Part shown: in pieces, positions 45,583 through 56,272 of the stretch
Layout: every line of letters starts with the position of its first letter
Numbering within the stretch: position 1 is the stretch's first letter
NCBI RefSeq assembly: GCF_003932755.1
Contig: NZ_CP024202.1
Span: 310,001 to 374,000 of the forward strand
From: Methylomicrobium sp. wino1
GTDB taxonomy: Bacteria > Pseudomonadota > Gammaproteobacteria > Methylococcales > Methylomonadaceae
Reading direction: 5' to 3'
Length of the DNA stretch: 64,000 nt
Translations under genes and position numbers: made by a program
The notes under the pieces: generated by a model
What the model was told of the DNA's origin: nothing
The model's database searches: none
What the model saw: the letters and a program-made list of their open reading frames with translations, nothing else

Positions 45583-46173
45583 GTGAAAGTTAAAACAGGG
45601 ACCAGCGAACAACTGGATAAAGACTTGGTGCTGCGCGTGCAGCAGGGCGACAAGTCTGCCTTTGATCTATTGGTCATAAAATATCAGTATAAAATAGTTC
45701 AACTGGTAAACCGCTATGTCAAGGATCCCAGTGAAGCGCAGGATGTGGCGCAGGAATCTTTTATCAAGGCTTACCGGGCGATTGGTAATTTCAGAGGCGA
45801 CAGCGCTTTTTATACTTGGCTCTACCGCATTGCCATCAATACCGCAAAAAACTATCTGGTTGCCCGCTCACGGCGTAGTAGCGATTATGAAATCGATATC
45901 GACGATGCGGAACAAATTCAGAATGCACCGGAACTAAAAGGTATGGATACGCCGGAACAGCATTTGCTGAACGAAGAAATCCTTGAAACGATCAAAGCCG
46001 CAATCGAAAAATTACCCGAGGAAATGCGCATAGCCATTACCTTACGGGAGTTCGAAGGAATGAGTTATGAAGAAATTGCCGAGGCGATGGAATGTCCGGT
46101 TGGCACTGTTCGATCGCGCATTTTCAGAGCGCGAGAAGCGATCGATAATAAATTAACCCCTTTGCTTAAATGA
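45583..46173 (+). CDS. rpoE: ECF sigma factor RpoE (AlgU-like)
   Basis: A 196-residue ECF sigma factor: region 2 (AQDVAQESFIKAYRAIGNFR, FYTWLYRIAINTAKNYLVA) binding -10 and core, and region 4 (ITLREFEGMSYEEIAEAMEC, GTVRSRIFRAREAID) binding -35. Starts with GTG; the ribosome site is weak. It controls the envelope-stress response. First gene of rpoE-rseA-rseB-degP, with a sigma-E promoter in front. Confidence 0.95.
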   Translation: MKVKTGTSEQLDKDLVLRVQQGDKSAFDLLVIKYQYKIVQLVNRYVKDPSEAQDVAQESFIKAYRAIGNFRGDSAFYTWLYRIAINTAKNYLVARSRRSSDYEIDIDDAEQIQNAPELKGMDTPEQHLLNEEILETIKAAIEKLPEEMRIAITLREFEGMSYEEIAEAMECPVGTVRSRIFRAREAIDNKLTPLLK

Positions 46174-46185
46174 CGGTAACTTTTG

Positions 46186-46740
46186 ATGGCCGATGAACTA
46201 AATCAAAAAATTTCTCAGCTCCTTGATGACGATCTCAATTATCAAGAATCCTTGAGTTTGCTAAAAAAAATGCATGCACAACCGGATTTACAGCAACAAT
46301 TGCACCGCTATGAGGCGATCAGCCATGTGCTCAAATCCGATAACTTCGTCCCGGTCGATGCGGACTTTGCCCAACGGATAAGGCGAAGCTTGCAAAGCGA
46401 GCCCGTCTACCTGGCAACTCGACGCAAAACTTTTAAAAAATCTTATGCCTCGATAACGGCCTTAGCCGCTTCCGTAGCTGCAGTCGCACTGCTTGTCTCT
46501 CAAGGGGTTAATCAATCTTCACAGCCGCACATGATGCCTTTGTATCAATCACGATCGGTAACCATGGCGGCGAATGCCGAACTGCAAGAGCCTCAGCCGT
46601 CCCTTGATTATCATTCCGAAAAGGAATTGACGAGAAACCGGTTTATTGAATACCTTCAAGCCCATAACAGCAGCCGCTACATAGACGGGTCAGTCAATCT
46701 TCGGCCTTATGCGCGGACAGTTCAGTATCAGCAGGAATAA
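46186..46740 (+). CDS. rseA: Anti-sigma-E factor RseA (MucA)
   Basis: A 184-residue single-span membrane protein. The N-terminal cytoplasmic domain (SQLLDDDLNYQESLSLLKKM) binds sigma-E; the membrane helix is SITALAASVAAVALLVSQGV (about 86-105). The periplasmic part is sensed by site-1 protease and RseB. ATG at 46186 is used; the preceding TTG is in frame but unneeded. Regulated proteolysis of RseA would release RpoE. Confidence 0.9.
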   Translation: MADELNQKISQLLDDDLNYQESLSLLKKMHAQPDLQQQLHRYEAISHVLKSDNFVPVDADFAQRIRRSLQSEPVYLATRRKTFKKSYASITALAASVAAVALLVSQGVNQSSQPHMMPLYQSRSVTMAANAELQEPQPSLDYHSEKELTRNRFIEYLQAHNSSRYIDGSVNLRPYARTVQYQQE

Positions 46741-46744
46741 TCGC

Positions 46745-47707
46745 GTGTTGAAAGTTTTAAGTTTTGTTTTGTCGCTGACGGCTGTATCTGCCTTTGCCGC
46801 CGAATCCGATGCCAAGCAAACGCCTGGGCATTCGCTGTTGAAAATGCAGCAAGCCATGAAACACCTTAATTACCAAGGCACAGTGGCTTTTTTGAGAAAC
46901 GGCAAGCTCAATGTCTTGAAATATTCTCATGCATCAACTAATGGCATAGGACAAGAACGCCTAGTTTCGCTAAACTCTCCGCTACGAGAAACCATTAGAG
47001 ATGCCGATAAAGTCAGCTGCTTTTTTCCGGAAACCTCTAAAGTCATCGTCGATCACAGACCCGCCGCTCGCTCTTTTTTAATCGATTTACCCGAGCATTT
47101 AAATGGCTTGGAAGACTATTATCAATTTACGTTTTCGGGCGAAGAGCAAGTGGCCATGCTGCCTGCAAGAATCCTGGATATTTCTCCGAAGGACCGGTAT
47201 CGCTATGCACGCCGAATCTGGATAGACAACCGACAATATCTACCGTTAAAGGTTGAAGTTTACGACCGCTCGGGCAACACCATCGAGCAGGTTGTATTCA
47301 CCGAGCTTGAAGTCAAACCTAGCTTGCCGTTTATCGACGTCGACTCTGCCCTCTTGGATAAAGAGGTACAACGTATTCACAACCGGCAACCCATGTCTTT
47401 TGAAACCGCCGGATTTGTTTTGAAACAAGTTCCCGGCGGCTTTCGTAAGCAGTTTTTCGTGCAAATGACGATGCAAGGCAGTAGTCGCCCAGTGGAACAC
47501 TTACTCTTGTCGGATGGATTTTCGTCAGTATCGGTTTATCTTGAAAATAAAAGTGCTAATATTGAGCTGGGCGCTCGCTCGACCGACTCGGTCAATGCAT
47601 TTAGCCGAATCATCGACGATCATTTGGTCACCGTGATGGGCGAAGTACCCGAAGAAACTGTCAGGTATATCGCGGAAGGCGTTGAGCTTCGCACGGATAC
47701 CCAATAA
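46745..47707 (+). CDS. rseB: Periplasmic sigma-E regulator RseB (MucB)
   Basis: A periplasmic protein of about 320 residues. From GTG 46745 it begins with a clean signal peptide (VLSFVLSLTAVSAFA) and has CAGGAATAA upstream. An ATG at 46709, overlapping rseA, would add an N-terminal extension before the signal sequence. The lipoprotein-like MucB_RseB fold is visible (LLKMQQAMKHLNYQGTVAFL, YARRIWIDNRQYLPLKVEVY). RseB shields RseA and senses lipoprotein or LPS stress. Confidence 0.88.
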   Translation: MLKVLSFVLSLTAVSAFAAESDAKQTPGHSLLKMQQAMKHLNYQGTVAFLRNGKLNVLKYSHASTNGIGQERLVSLNSPLRETIRDADKVSCFFPETSKVIVDHRPAARSFLIDLPEHLNGLEDYYQFTFSGEEQVAMLPARILDISPKDRYRYARRIWIDNRQYLPLKVEVYDRSGNTIEQVVFTELEVKPSLPFIDVDSALLDKEVQRIHNRQPMSFETAGFVLKQVPGGFRKQFFVQMTMQGSSRPVEHLLLSDGFSSVSVYLENKSANIELGARSTDSVNAFSRIIDDHLVTVMGEVPEETVRYIAEGVELRTDTQ

Positions 47708-47952
47708 ATGTGCCATTGATCAACGCATCCATACATGAACCGGCATGCATTGAAATAATTTCACAAAACCACCATTCATTCACCGATTAACCGGTTTCCC
47801 GACATCGTATCGTACGGCCAATTAATCGGTGCAATGTGCTTTCTTTTACGAAAGCTAACGGTAAAATCACCCTGCCCCTGTACAAAAAACGCTATCTAAT
47901 GACCTTTAATTCCCGACGATCCATCATGAGTTTACCCGGAGGCTATCGCTCT

Positions 47953-49350
47953 ATGAAAATTTATGGAACCTTATTATTAAGCTTGTTGTTCATTCAAAAC
48001 GCTGCAGCGCAACTGCCCGACTTTACCGGGATGGTCCGGGATAACGGCAAAGCCGTGGTCAATATCAGCACTTCCCAAAATGCGCCGGACAATGAATTGA
48101 CAGGCTTTCCCGAAGAACCTCAATTACCGGAAGGCATACCTCCGGAACTGGAAGAGTTGTTCAAACATTTCTTCCAAGGGCCGGGAGGCGGCATGGTCCC
48201 CAGAGAAACCAATTCGTTAGGATCGGGGTTTATCATTTCCGGTGACGGCTATGTGCTGACCAACCATCATGTCGTCAAGGACGCCGATGAAATCATCGTT
48301 AAACTAACCGACAGGCGCGAATTAGTCGCTAAACTGATCGGGTCGGACTCGCGAACCGATGTCGCACTGTTAAAAATCGATGCTGAAGATTTACCTTCGG
48401 TAACCATCGGCTCTCCCGAAAAATTACAGGTCGGCGAATGGGTACTTGCGATCGGTTCGCCATTTGGCTTCGAACAATCGGTCACTGCCGGCATCGTTAG
48501 CGCAAAAGGACGCAGCCTACCCGGTGGAAACTATATACCGTTCATTCAAACCGATGTCGCAATTAACCCGGGTAATTCGGGTGGTCCATTATTCAACATG
48601 GAAGGCAAAGTGGTCGGCATCAACTCCCAGATCTATAGCCGAACCGGCGGTTTCATGGGACTTTCGTTCGCGATTCCAATGGATGTCGTCATGAACGTCA
48701 TCGACCAGCTCAAAACCAAAGGCAGCGTATCGCGCGGTTGGCTGGGCGTGCAAATTCAGGATGTCACTCGAGAACTGGCCGAATCCTTCGGCATGAAACG
48801 TCCTGCCGGCGCCTTGGTCGCTAAGATTATCGCCCAAAGCCCGGCCGAAGCAGCCGATCTTCAAATAGGCGATATCATTGTCGAGTTTAATGGTCAGAAA
48901 ATAGAAACATCCGGCGACCTGCCACCACTGGTAGGCATGAGCCCGATCAATGAAAAATCCAAACTCACCGTGATTCGCCAAGGCAATAAGAATGTTATTA
49001 GCGTTAAAATCGGGCTACTACCGGAGGAGGATGTTCAACAAGCCGCCACGAAAACTGCACCGAAACCGGACAATCGCCTCGGCATCAACGTCAGCAACCT
49101 GAATGAAGAACAACGCGAACAAACGCAAGTCTTGAAAAACGGCGTGTTAGTTCAAAATGTCGGCAAGGGGCCGGCCGCACAAGTCGGTATCCAACGCGGC
49201 GATGTCATTTTAAGGATCGCTAATAATGTCATTCGCGATGTGGCTGATTTTGATAGAATAGTCAAAAATCTTCCGGCCGGCCAATCGATTGCTGTTTTAA
49301 TACAGCGGCGTGGCAGCCCGGTCTTTTTGGCCATTAAACTAGATAAATAA
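47953..49350 (+). CDS. degP: DegP/MucD periplasmic serine protease
   Basis: A 465-residue HtrA protease from ATG 47953 (GGAGG lies 10 bases upstream; longer in-frame starts exist). Signal peptide [19 protein letters not shown]; catalytic triad His106 (TNHHVV), Asp136 (RTDVALLKI) and Ser209 ([10 protein letters not shown]); two PDZ domains (about 260-350 and 375-455). It degrades or refolds misfolded periplasmic proteins. Pseudomonas-like placement after rseB, but mucC is missing and lepA follows after 2 bp. Confidence 0.93.
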   Translation: MKIYGTLLLSLLFIQNAAAQLPDFTGMVRDNGKAVVNISTSQNAPDNELTGFPEEPQLPEGIPPELEELFKHFFQGPGGGMVPRETNSLGSGFIISGDGYVLTNHHVVKDADEIIVKLTDRRELVAKLIGSDSRTDVALLKIDAEDLPSVTIGSPEKLQVGEWVLAIGSPFGFEQSVTAGIVSAKGRSLPGGNYIPFIQTDVAINPGNSGGPLFNMEGKVVGINSQIYSRTGGFMGLSFAIPMDVVMNVIDQLKTKGSVSRGWLGVQIQDVTRELAESFGMKRPAGALVAKIIAQSPAEAADLQIGDIIVEFNGQKIETSGDLPPLVGMSPINEKSKLTVIRQGNKNVISVKIGLLPEEDVQQAATKTAPKPDNRLGINVSNLNEEQREQTQVLKNGVLVQNVGKGPAAQVGIQRGDVILRIANNVIRDVADFDRIVKNLPAGQSIAVLIQRRGSPVFLAIKLDK

Positions 49351-49352
49351 AC

Positions 49353-51152
49353 GTGGATTTAAAAAACATAAGAAATTTTTCCATCATCGCTCATATCGAC
49401 CATGGCAAATCGACACTGGCTGACCGCTTCATTCAACTATGCGGAGGCTTGAGCGATCGGGAAATGGGAGCCCAGGTACTCGATTCGATGGATATCGAGA
49501 GAGAACGCGGCATTACGATCAAAGCGCAAAGCGTCACGTTGAACTACCAAGCCAAGGACGGCATTACCTACCAACTGAACTTCATCGACACTCCGGGACA
49601 TGTCGACTTTTCTTATGAGGTTTCAAGATCCCTAGCTGCCTGCGAAGGCGCATTATTAGTCGTCGACGCCGCTCAAGGCGTCGAAGCGCAAAGTGTCGCG
49701 AATTGCTATACTGCAATCGAACAAGGCCTGGAAGTCGTCCCGGTACTGAATAAAATCGATCTGCCGTCCGCCGAACCCGAACGCGTGATGGCTGAAATCG
49801 AAGACGTCATCGGCATTCCCGCCGACAATGCCCTCAAAATCAGTGCTAAAACCGGGCTCGGCGTCGAAGACGTATTGGAGCAATTGGTTCAACTGGTTCC
49901 GCCGCCTTCCGGCGACGAAAACGGACCGTTGCAAGCACTGATCATCGACTCTTGGTTCGATAGCTATCTGGGTGTCGTGTCGCTGATTCGGATCGTCAAC
50001 GGCAGCATCCGACGCAAACAAAAAATCACCATCATGTCGACCGGCAAGTCGTTTCTGGTCGACAAAGTCGGCGTGTTTACACCGAAGCGGCTGGAAAAAG
50101 ACGCCCTTAATACCGGCGAAGTCGGCTTCATGGTCGCCTCGATCAAAGATATTTTCGGCGCACCGGTCGGCGATACGATCACTTCGACCGACAACCCGGC
50201 CGATCAGCAATTAGCCGGGTTCCAAAAAGTCCAGCCCCGTGTATTCGCCGGCTTATACCCGGTTTCGTCGGACGACTATGAAGACCTGCGTGAAGCGCTG
50301 AACAAATTACAATTAAACGACGCTTCGCTGCAATTCGAACCTGAAACGTCTCAAGCACTGGGTTTCGGTTTCCGCTGCGGCTTTCTCGGCATGCTGCACA
50401 TGGAAATCATTCAGGAACGACTAGAGCGCGAATACGATATCGATCTGATCACCACGGCACCGACCGTGGTCTACGAGGTGACCACCCACAACGGTGAAGT
50501 CCTGATGGTGGACAATCCTGCTAAATTGCCCGATATCGGTACGATCGCATCGATTAAGGAACCGATTATCCGCGCCAATATTTTAGTCCCGCAAGACTAC
50601 CTAGGCGGCGTTATCAATCTATGTATCGAAAAGCGCGGTATTCAAAAAGACATGCAATACGCCGGACGGCAAGTTTCATTGAATTATGAATTGCCGTTAA
50701 GCGAGGTCGTGCTGGATTTTTTCGATCGTTTGAAATCGGTTAGCCGCGGCTTTGCATCATTCGATTACGAATTCTTGCGTTTTCAAGAAGCTGCGCTGAT
50801 TAAACTGGATATCTTGATCAACGGCGATAAAGTTGACGCTCTGTCGATTATCGTTCACCGAGATATCAGCCAAAACCGCGGCCGCGATTTGGTCGAAAAA
50901 ATGAAGGAACTGATTCCTCGCCAGATGTATGAAGTCGCGATTCAAGCAGCGATCGGTTCAAAAATCATTGCCCGGTCGACAGTCAAAGCGATGCGCAAAA
51001 ACGTAACGGCTAAATGTTACGGGGGAGACATCACTCGTAAGAAAAAACTGCTGGAAAAACAAAAGGCCGGGAAAAAACGCATGAAACAAGTCGGCAAGAT
51101 AGAAATTCCGCAAGACGCTTTTCTCGCCGTGCTTCAGGTCAACAAAGACTAA
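49353..51152 (+). CDS. lepA: Elongation factor 4 (LepA)
   Basis: A 599-residue translation GTPase with G1 [13 protein letters not shown]3 [13 protein letters not shown]4 [14 protein letters not shown]-like domains III and V, and the LepA-specific C-terminal domain ([20 protein letters not shown]). It back-translocates or remodels stalled ribosomes. GTG start 2 bp after degP suggests read-through from the sigma-E operon into the lepA operon. Confidence 0.97.
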   Translation: MDLKNIRNFSIIAHIDHGKSTLADRFIQLCGGLSDREMGAQVLDSMDIERERGITIKAQSVTLNYQAKDGITYQLNFIDTPGHVDFSYEVSRSLAACEGALLVVDAAQGVEAQSVANCYTAIEQGLEVVPVLNKIDLPSAEPERVMAEIEDVIGIPADNALKISAKTGLGVEDVLEQLVQLVPPPSGDENGPLQALIIDSWFDSYLGVVSLIRIVNGSIRRKQKITIMSTGKSFLVDKVGVFTPKRLEKDALNTGEVGFMVASIKDIFGAPVGDTITSTDNPADQQLAGFQKVQPRVFAGLYPVSSDDYEDLREALNKLQLNDASLQFEPETSQALGFGFRCGFLGMLHMEIIQERLEREYDIDLITTAPTVVYEVTTHNGEVLMVDNPAKLPDIGTIASIKEPIIRANILVPQDYLGGVINLCIEKRGIQKDMQYAGRQVSLNYELPLSEVVLDFFDRLKSVSRGFASFDYEFLRFQEAALIKLDILINGDKVDALSIIVHRDISQNRGRDLVEKMKELIPRQMYEVAIQAAIGSKIIARSTVKAMRKNVTAKCYGGDITRKKKLLEKQKAGKKRMKQVGKIEIPQDAFLAVLQVNKD

Positions 51153-51201
51153 CTTGTATTCTCATACTCCGACCAATTTTTCACTTTATGCATCTTTAAC
51201 C

Positions 51202-51978
51202 ATGAATTTCGATTTTTCATTTTTTTTAGTGATCGCCACCGTGTTGACCGGAGCGATTTGGGGCAGCTATTTATTCTACCTTAAGTTTGCGAGCATCGAC
51301 CCGCCACCGGAAAACGAGCCGATTTTGGTCGAGTATGCTCGTTCGTTTTTTCCAATCGTACTGATCGTGTTGTTGCTCAGATCGTTTTTGGTTGAGCCGT
51401 TTAGAATCCCTTCAGGGTCGATGATGCCAACCTTGCTGATCGGAGATTTTATTTTGGTAAACAAATTTACCTATGGCATCCGACTACCGGTCATCCACCA
51501 AAAAGTCGTCGAAATGAACCAACCCCAACGCGGGGATATCGTCGTGTTTCGCTATCCTAAACAACCTTCAGTCGATTATATCAAGCGCATCATTGGTTTA
51601 CCGGGCGATCGTGTCGCTTACGATAAAAAAAACCTCTATATCAATGGTCATCCGGTTAAACGCGTTTCGCTAGGCGCTTATCAAGGCGTCGGCCAAGGCG
51701 AAAGCATGACCGGCAACGAACATTTTCTAGAGAATTTAAACGGTATCGAACATAGCATTTTAATCAGTCCCGGCGCGCCCTCGATTGACGGCGTTTATGT
51801 TGTACCCGAAGGCCATTTTTTTGTAATGGGCGATAACCGCGATAACAGTAACGACAGCCGCTATTGGGGCACGGTACCCGAACAAAACCTAGTAGGGAAA
51901 GCATTTTTTATATGGATGAATTGGGATTGGCAACATAAAGGCGTCGGCTTCGACCGTATCGGCACGATCATTCAATGA
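51202..51978 (+). CDS. lepB: Signal peptidase I
   Basis: A 258-residue inner-membrane protease (ATG 51202; an upstream TTG frame is rejected). Two N-terminal helices, catalytic Ser in RIPSGSMMPTLLIGD, general-base Lys in VDYIKRIIGLPGDRV, and GDNRDNSNDSRYWG late. It cleaves Sec and Tat signal peptides. Middle of the lepA-pdxJ operon. Confidence 0.95.
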   Translation: MNFDFSFFLVIATVLTGAIWGSYLFYLKFASIDPPPENEPILVEYARSFFPIVLIVLLLRSFLVEPFRIPSGSMMPTLLIGDFILVNKFTYGIRLPVIHQKVVEMNQPQRGDIVVFRYPKQPSVDYIKRIIGLPGDRVAYDKKNLYINGHPVKRVSLGAYQGVGQGESMTGNEHFLENLNGIEHSILISPGAPSIDGVYVVPEGHFFVMGDNRDNSNDSRYWGTVPEQNLVGKAFFIWMNWDWQHKGVGFDRIGTIIQ

Positions 51979-52009
51979 AATCCTATTCTTTTCTTTATAG
52001 AGGACGACC

Positions 52010-52387
52010 ATGACAGCTTCCTTGCAACGCCAAACCGGATTAACGCTCATTTCGACTATTTTGCTTCTGGGCTTGATCGCTTTTTTTACGCTGTTGATTT
52101 TGAAAATCGCGCCAATCTATATAGATCATAGCAAAGTGGTAAATTCGCTGGCAGGCTTAAAACAGACAGTCGACATTCAGACGAAAAATAAAAACGAAGT
52201 CTGGAATGCGTTAGACAAACGCTTTAACCTCAATTACGTTTATAACGTCACGAAGGATGATGTCAAAATAACCAAACAAGACAATTATTTGAGAGTTGAA
52301 ATCGACTATGAAGTCGTCGAAAAGATTGCCGGTAATTTGAGTGTACTCGTCGAGTTTAATGAAGTTATCGAAGTGGGTGAAGAGTGA
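52010..52387 (+). CDS. DUF4845 membrane protein
   Basis: A 125-residue protein with one N-terminal membrane helix (LTLISTILLLGLIAFFTLLI) and a small periplasmic domain (IAPIYIDHSKVVNSLAGLKQ). DUF4845 genes sit between lepB and rnc in many gammaproteobacteria, as here; function unknown. Its stop overlaps the GTG start of rnc. Confidence 0.88.
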   Translation: MTASLQRQTGLTLISTILLLGLIAFFTLLILKIAPIYIDHSKVVNSLAGLKQTVDIQTKNKNEVWNALDKRFNLNYVYNVTKDDVKITKQDNYLRVEIDYEVVEKIAGNLSVLVEFNEVIEVGEE

Positions 52388-53067
52388 CGAGAGCCCCTGA
52401 GACACTTTGTAAAAAACTGGGTCTGCACTTCAATAACATGCAGTTGTTTAAAATGGCGCTGACCCATCGCAGTATGGGCGCGCACAATAACGAGCGCCTG
52501 GAGTTTCTAGGCGACTCGATACTCGGCTTCGTGGTCGCCGAGAAACTGCACGAAACGTTTCCGGAAGCCAGCGAAGGGGTTTTAAGTAGACTCAGAGCCA
52601 GCCTAGTCAATCAGGGCGCACTCGCCGACTTGGCAAGAAAACTTAACATCGGCGATTATTTAATCCTTGGCTCGGGAGAACTGAAAAGTGGCGGTTATCG
52701 ACGCGACTCGATCCTATCCGACGCTGTCGAAGCGATTATCGGCGCCTTGTTTAAGGACCAAGGCATTGAAATTTGTCGGCAATGGGTTTTGGAGATGCTT
52801 CAGGACAGACTCGACAGCTTATCGCTTGAAAATTGGCAAAAAGACCCAAAAACACAATTGCAGGAATTGATGCAATCAAAAAAACTGGACTTACCCGACT
52901 ACACCTTAATAACGATGTCCGGCCTACCGCATGAACAAACGTTTAAAGTGAAATGCACGATTCCGTTATCGGACAAATCGAGTATCGGTTCCGGCGTATC
53001 AAGAAAAAAAGCCGAGCAAGACGCTGCAGAAAAAATGCTGGCACTATTGAAGCGAGAACAATCATGA
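52384..53067 (+). CDS. rnc: Ribonuclease III
   Basis: A 227-residue RNase III: HRSMGAHNNERLEFLGDSIL holds the catalytic acidic residues, SDAVEAIIGALFKDQG the second set, and the C-terminal dsRNA-binding domain ends with SGVSRKKAEQDAAEKML. It processes rRNA and degrades dsRNA. Starts with GTG overlapping the DUF4845 stop; its own stop overlaps the era ATG. Confidence 0.96.
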   Translation: MTRAPETLCKKLGLHFNNMQLFKMALTHRSMGAHNNERLEFLGDSILGFVVAEKLHETFPEASEGVLSRLRASLVNQGALADLARKLNIGDYLILGSGELKSGGYRRDSILSDAVEAIIGALFKDQGIEICRQWVLEMLQDRLDSLSLENWQKDPKTQLQELMQSKKLDLPDYTLITMSGLPHEQTFKVKCTIPLSDKSSIGSGVSRKKAEQDAAEKMLALLKREQS

Positions 53068-53945
53068 AATGCGGCTATGTTGCTTTAATCGGCCGGCCCA
53101 ATGTCGGCAAATCCACGCTGATGAATCATTTGTTAGGCCAAAAAATCAGTATTACATCGAGAAAGCCGCAAACGACTAGGCACCGCATTCTCGGCATCAA
53201 TACAACCGAAACCGGCCAAGCGATCTATGTCGATACTCCCGGAATGCACGATAACGAAAAACGCGCGCTCAATCGTTATCTCAACCGAACCGCCGAAACC
53301 ACTTTAGTCGGCGTCGAGGTCATCGTTTGGTTAATCGATGGAATTTCCTGGCAGCCTTATGACGATTTGATTTTCAAAAAACTGGAGCAAGCCGGCTTAC
53401 CGGTCATTCTAGCGGTTAATAAAGTCGATAAAATCAAAGACAGAGACACTCTGTTGGCATTTTTTGCCGAAGCCCAAAAGCGCTTTGCTTTCGAACATAT
53501 CATCCCGATTTCCGCACTAAAAAAGACCAACCTACAACAACTGGAAACACTCGTCATGGAGTTGCTGCCGGAACGCGAACCCATTTATCCGGAGGATCAG
53601 ATTACCGACCGTCCGGAACGCTTTTTGACCGCCGAAATCATTCGAGAAAAATTGACCCGCCGATTGGGTGATGAGTTACCTTATTCGTTGACTGTCGAAA
53701 TCGAACGTTATGAGGAAAACCCTGAAATTACCAAAATCTATGCCGTAATTTGGGTCGAGCGAAGCTCGCAAAAAAGCATCGTGATCGGCAAACAAGGCGA
53801 AATGCTGAAGAAAATCGGTTCCGATGCCCGGCTCGATATCGAAAAACTAATCGATCAAAAAGTTTATTTACAGTTATGGGTAAAAATCAAACAAGGCTGG
53901 TCCGACAACGACCGAGCTTTACGAAGCTTGGGCTTTAATGATTGA
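53064..53945 (+). CDS. era: GTPase Era
   Basis: A 293-residue ribosome-assembly GTPase: G1 GRPNVGKSTLMNHLLG, switch region RKPQTTRHRILGI, G3 DTPGMHD, G4 NKVDK, and a C-terminal KH domain (SSQKSIVIGKQGEMLKKIGS). It binds 16S rRNA 3' ends. ATG overlaps the rnc stop; an upstream in-frame extension inside rnc is rejected. Confidence 0.96.
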   Translation: MKCGYVALIGRPNVGKSTLMNHLLGQKISITSRKPQTTRHRILGINTTETGQAIYVDTPGMHDNEKRALNRYLNRTAETTLVGVEVIVWLIDGISWQPYDDLIFKKLEQAGLPVILAVNKVDKIKDRDTLLAFFAEAQKRFAFEHIIPISALKKTNLQQLETLVMELLPEREPIYPEDQITDRPERFLTAEIIREKLTRRLGDELPYSLTVEIERYEENPEITKIYAVIWVERSSQKSIVIGKQGEMLKKIGSDARLDIEKLIDQKVYLQLWVKIKQGWSDNDRALRSLGFND

Positions 53946-54648
53946 AACTGTTGTTTCGTTGCAACCGGCTTTTATCCTGCACCACAGGAACTTCCGGGAA
54001 ACCAGCCTGATCGCCGAAGTATTGACTCGGGATTTCGGCCGGTTCTCGGTTCTAGCGAAAGGCGTAAGAACACCGAAATCGAAACTCGGCCCCTTTATTC
54101 GTCCGTTTGTTCCTGTACTATTGTCATTTGCCGGCAAATCGGACTTAAAAACCCTGACCCAAATCGAGCCCTGGCAAACGGCACCGAAACTGAATGATCT
54201 CGCGCTGTACAGCGGGTTTTATATCAATGAACTGGTCACTTATTTTCTGCACCCTTTCGATCCACACCCTGAAGTGTTTTTGCTTTATCAAAATGCTTTA
54301 AGCGAGCTATCGAATACCTCAGACCTGGAACCTGTACTCCGGGTCTTTGAACTTAATCTACTGACCCAAGCCGGTTATGGTTTGCAATTCGATGTAGACA
54401 ATCTTCAGCAACTGGTTTCGTCCAGTAAGAAATACTGTTTCGACGCCCAGTCCGGGCCGGTCGAATCGGAGCAAGGGGAGTTTGCGGGAAGTACTTTTCT
54501 CGCACTGGAAGCGCGATCATTCCCAGACAGCGCCACTTTGGCCGAAGCCAAACAAATCATGCGTTCGGCAATTAATTATCATCTGAATGGGAAGCCGCTC
54601 AAAAGCCGAGAGGTTATTTCCAAAATTCTCAAACACTCGCATTCATGA
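53938..54648 (+). CDS. recO: DNA repair protein RecO
   Basis: A 236-residue RecO: N-terminal OB fold ([32 protein letters not shown]), helical middle ([20 protein letters not shown]) and no zinc-binding Cys set, as is usual in gammaproteobacteria. It loads RecA with RecR in gap repair. Overlaps era by 8 bp and pdxJ by 4 bp. Confidence 0.94.
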   Translation: MIETVVSLQPAFILHHRNFRETSLIAEVLTRDFGRFSVLAKGVRTPKSKLGPFIRPFVPVLLSFAGKSDLKTLTQIEPWQTAPKLNDLALYSGFYINELVTYFLHPFDPHPEVFLLYQNALSELSNTSDLEPVLRVFELNLLTQAGYGLQFDVDNLQQLVSSSKKYCFDAQSGPVESEQGEFAGSTFLALEARSFPDSATLAEAKQIMRSAINYHLNGKPLKSREVISKILKHSHS

Positions 54649-55400
54649 ACAGCAACGATATTTTACTTGGCGTCAACATCGACCATATTGCCACGTTAAG
54701 GCAAGTTAGAGGCACTCAGTACCCGGACCCGATCCAAGCCGCGCTGCTCGCCGAACAAGCCGGCGCGGACGGCATTACCGCTCATTTGCGCGAGGATCGC
54801 AGACATATTCAGGACCGGGATATTTATCTACTGCGCGACATCATCCATAGCCGCCTGAACTTGGAAATGGCCGTAACCGATGAAATGATTGCGATTGCAT
54901 CCGAAGTCAAACCTTACGCTTGCTGCCTCGTTCCGGAAAAGCGCGAGGAACTGACGACCGAGGGCGGTCTTAACGTGGCCGAAAATCAAGTCCGCATGAA
55001 CGATGTCTGCCTTCGGCTCGGCGAGGCCGGAATCGAAGTCTCCTTATTCATCGACCCGGATCGACGTCAAATCGACGCTGCAGTAAAAGCTGGCGCGCCA
55101 GTCGTAGAATTGCATACCGGGCGTTATGCCGATGCGGAAACATCAAGGATTCGCTCCGACGAACTAAAGCGCATTCAATCGGCCTCGCAATATGCAAACA
55201 GCGCCGGACTACAGGTCAATGCCGGACACGGACTCAATTTTCACAATGTCGAAGCAATTTGCAAAATCCCTGAAATTGTCGAATTAAATATCGGCCATGC
55301 CATTATCGCCCAAGCGGTTTTCTCCGGTTTAGCCAAAACCGTCGGCGATCTCAAACAATTGATGCGGCAAGCTCGATTACAAAGCTTGATCTCCAGATAA
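54645..55400 (+). CDS. pdxJ: Pyridoxine 5'-phosphate synthase
   Basis: A 251-residue TIM-barrel enzyme: [20 protein letters not shown] (catalytic His region), [42 protein letters not shown] and [12 protein letters not shown]. It joins 1-deoxyxylulose-5-phosphate to 3-amino-2-oxopropyl phosphate in vitamin B6 synthesis. Operon-terminal position after recO is typical. Confidence 0.96.
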   Translation: MNSNDILLGVNIDHIATLRQVRGTQYPDPIQAALLAEQAGADGITAHLREDRRHIQDRDIYLLRDIIHSRLNLEMAVTDEMIAIASEVKPYACCLVPEKREELTTEGGLNVAENQVRMNDVCLRLGEAGIEVSLFIDPDRRQIDAAVKAGAPVVELHTGRYADAETSRIRSDELKRIQSASQYANSAGLQVNAGHGLNFHNVEAICKIPEIVELNIGHAIIAQAVFSGLAKTVGDLKQLMRQARLQSLISR

Positions 55401-55403
55401 CCG

Positions 55404-56141
55404 ATGAAATTACAATGCTTTCAATTAACCTCGGCCGGCGACCGAGAAGTTAATCAAGATTCGATGGGGCGCATTATTCAAGACGACTACGCCTTGTTTA
55501 TTGTTGCCGACGGACTCGGAGGCCATCAGTCGGGTGAAAAAGCTTCCCGATATTTTTGCCAAGGCTTATTAAAATTAGTCCATCAGTACCGGGAGCATCT
55601 TGCCCAAGCTCCCGATGAAACCATGACGGCATGGTTTAAATCGGCAGTCGAAGAAATGAAAAAGCTTTTCGGCAACGATCCCTCCGCATCGGAAGCGCAT
55701 ACCACCTGCGCATTACTCTATATCGACCCGAATCAAACAATCACAGCGCATTGCGGCGACTCCCGAGTTTACCGGATGAATGCGAATAAAGTTCTATGGC
55801 GTACGAAAGATCATTCGATCACGCAGCAACTGTTGGACGAGGGATCAATAACCGAACAAGAAATGGGCTTGCACCCGGAGCAAAACCAATTGACGCGTAG
55901 TGTCAATATCCTGCAAACCCATCTCCCCGAAATCCATGTTTACCCCCCAATAAAACTGGGCGAAACATTTCTCTTATGTACAGACGGGTTCTGGGAGTAC
56001 GTTAAACCCGCCGAATTACTCGACTTAGCACAACCCGATAGCGGTAAAAACGAACTGGGTAAATTTGCCCGATTGACGGTACTCAGGGCAAGAGGCCACA
56101 GCGACAATGTGACGGTGCAATGGATAAGATGTCTTGGATGA
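55404..56141 (+). CDS. PP2C-family serine/threonine phosphatase
   Basis: A 245-residue PP2C: REVNQDSMGRI, VADGLGGHQSGEKAS, HCGDSRVYRM, CTDGFWEYVKP and GHSDNVTVQW supply the metal-binding aspartates. Soluble stand-alone catalytic domain. It starts 3 bp after pdxJ, so it is probably co-transcribed with it. Its kinase partner is not in the window; substrate unknown. Confidence 0.9.
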   Translation: MKLQCFQLTSAGDREVNQDSMGRIIQDDYALFIVADGLGGHQSGEKASRYFCQGLLKLVHQYREHLAQAPDETMTAWFKSAVEEMKKLFGNDPSASEAHTTCALLYIDPNQTITAHCGDSRVYRMNANKVLWRTKDHSITQQLLDEGSITEQEMGLHPEQNQLTRSVNILQTHLPEIHVYPPIKLGETFLLCTDGFWEYVKPAELLDLAQPDSGKNELGKFARLTVLRARGHSDNVTVQWIRCLG

Positions 56142-56272
56142 AGCGCACAAATAGTCCCGCTACTGAACATCGAGACTGATGTTTGCGCGCGTACTCTGTA
56201 TCAACATAACAGGCTAGCACCGAAATGCGATCTATTAATACGAGACTAGCGTGAATACTAGAGTAAAGAAAA

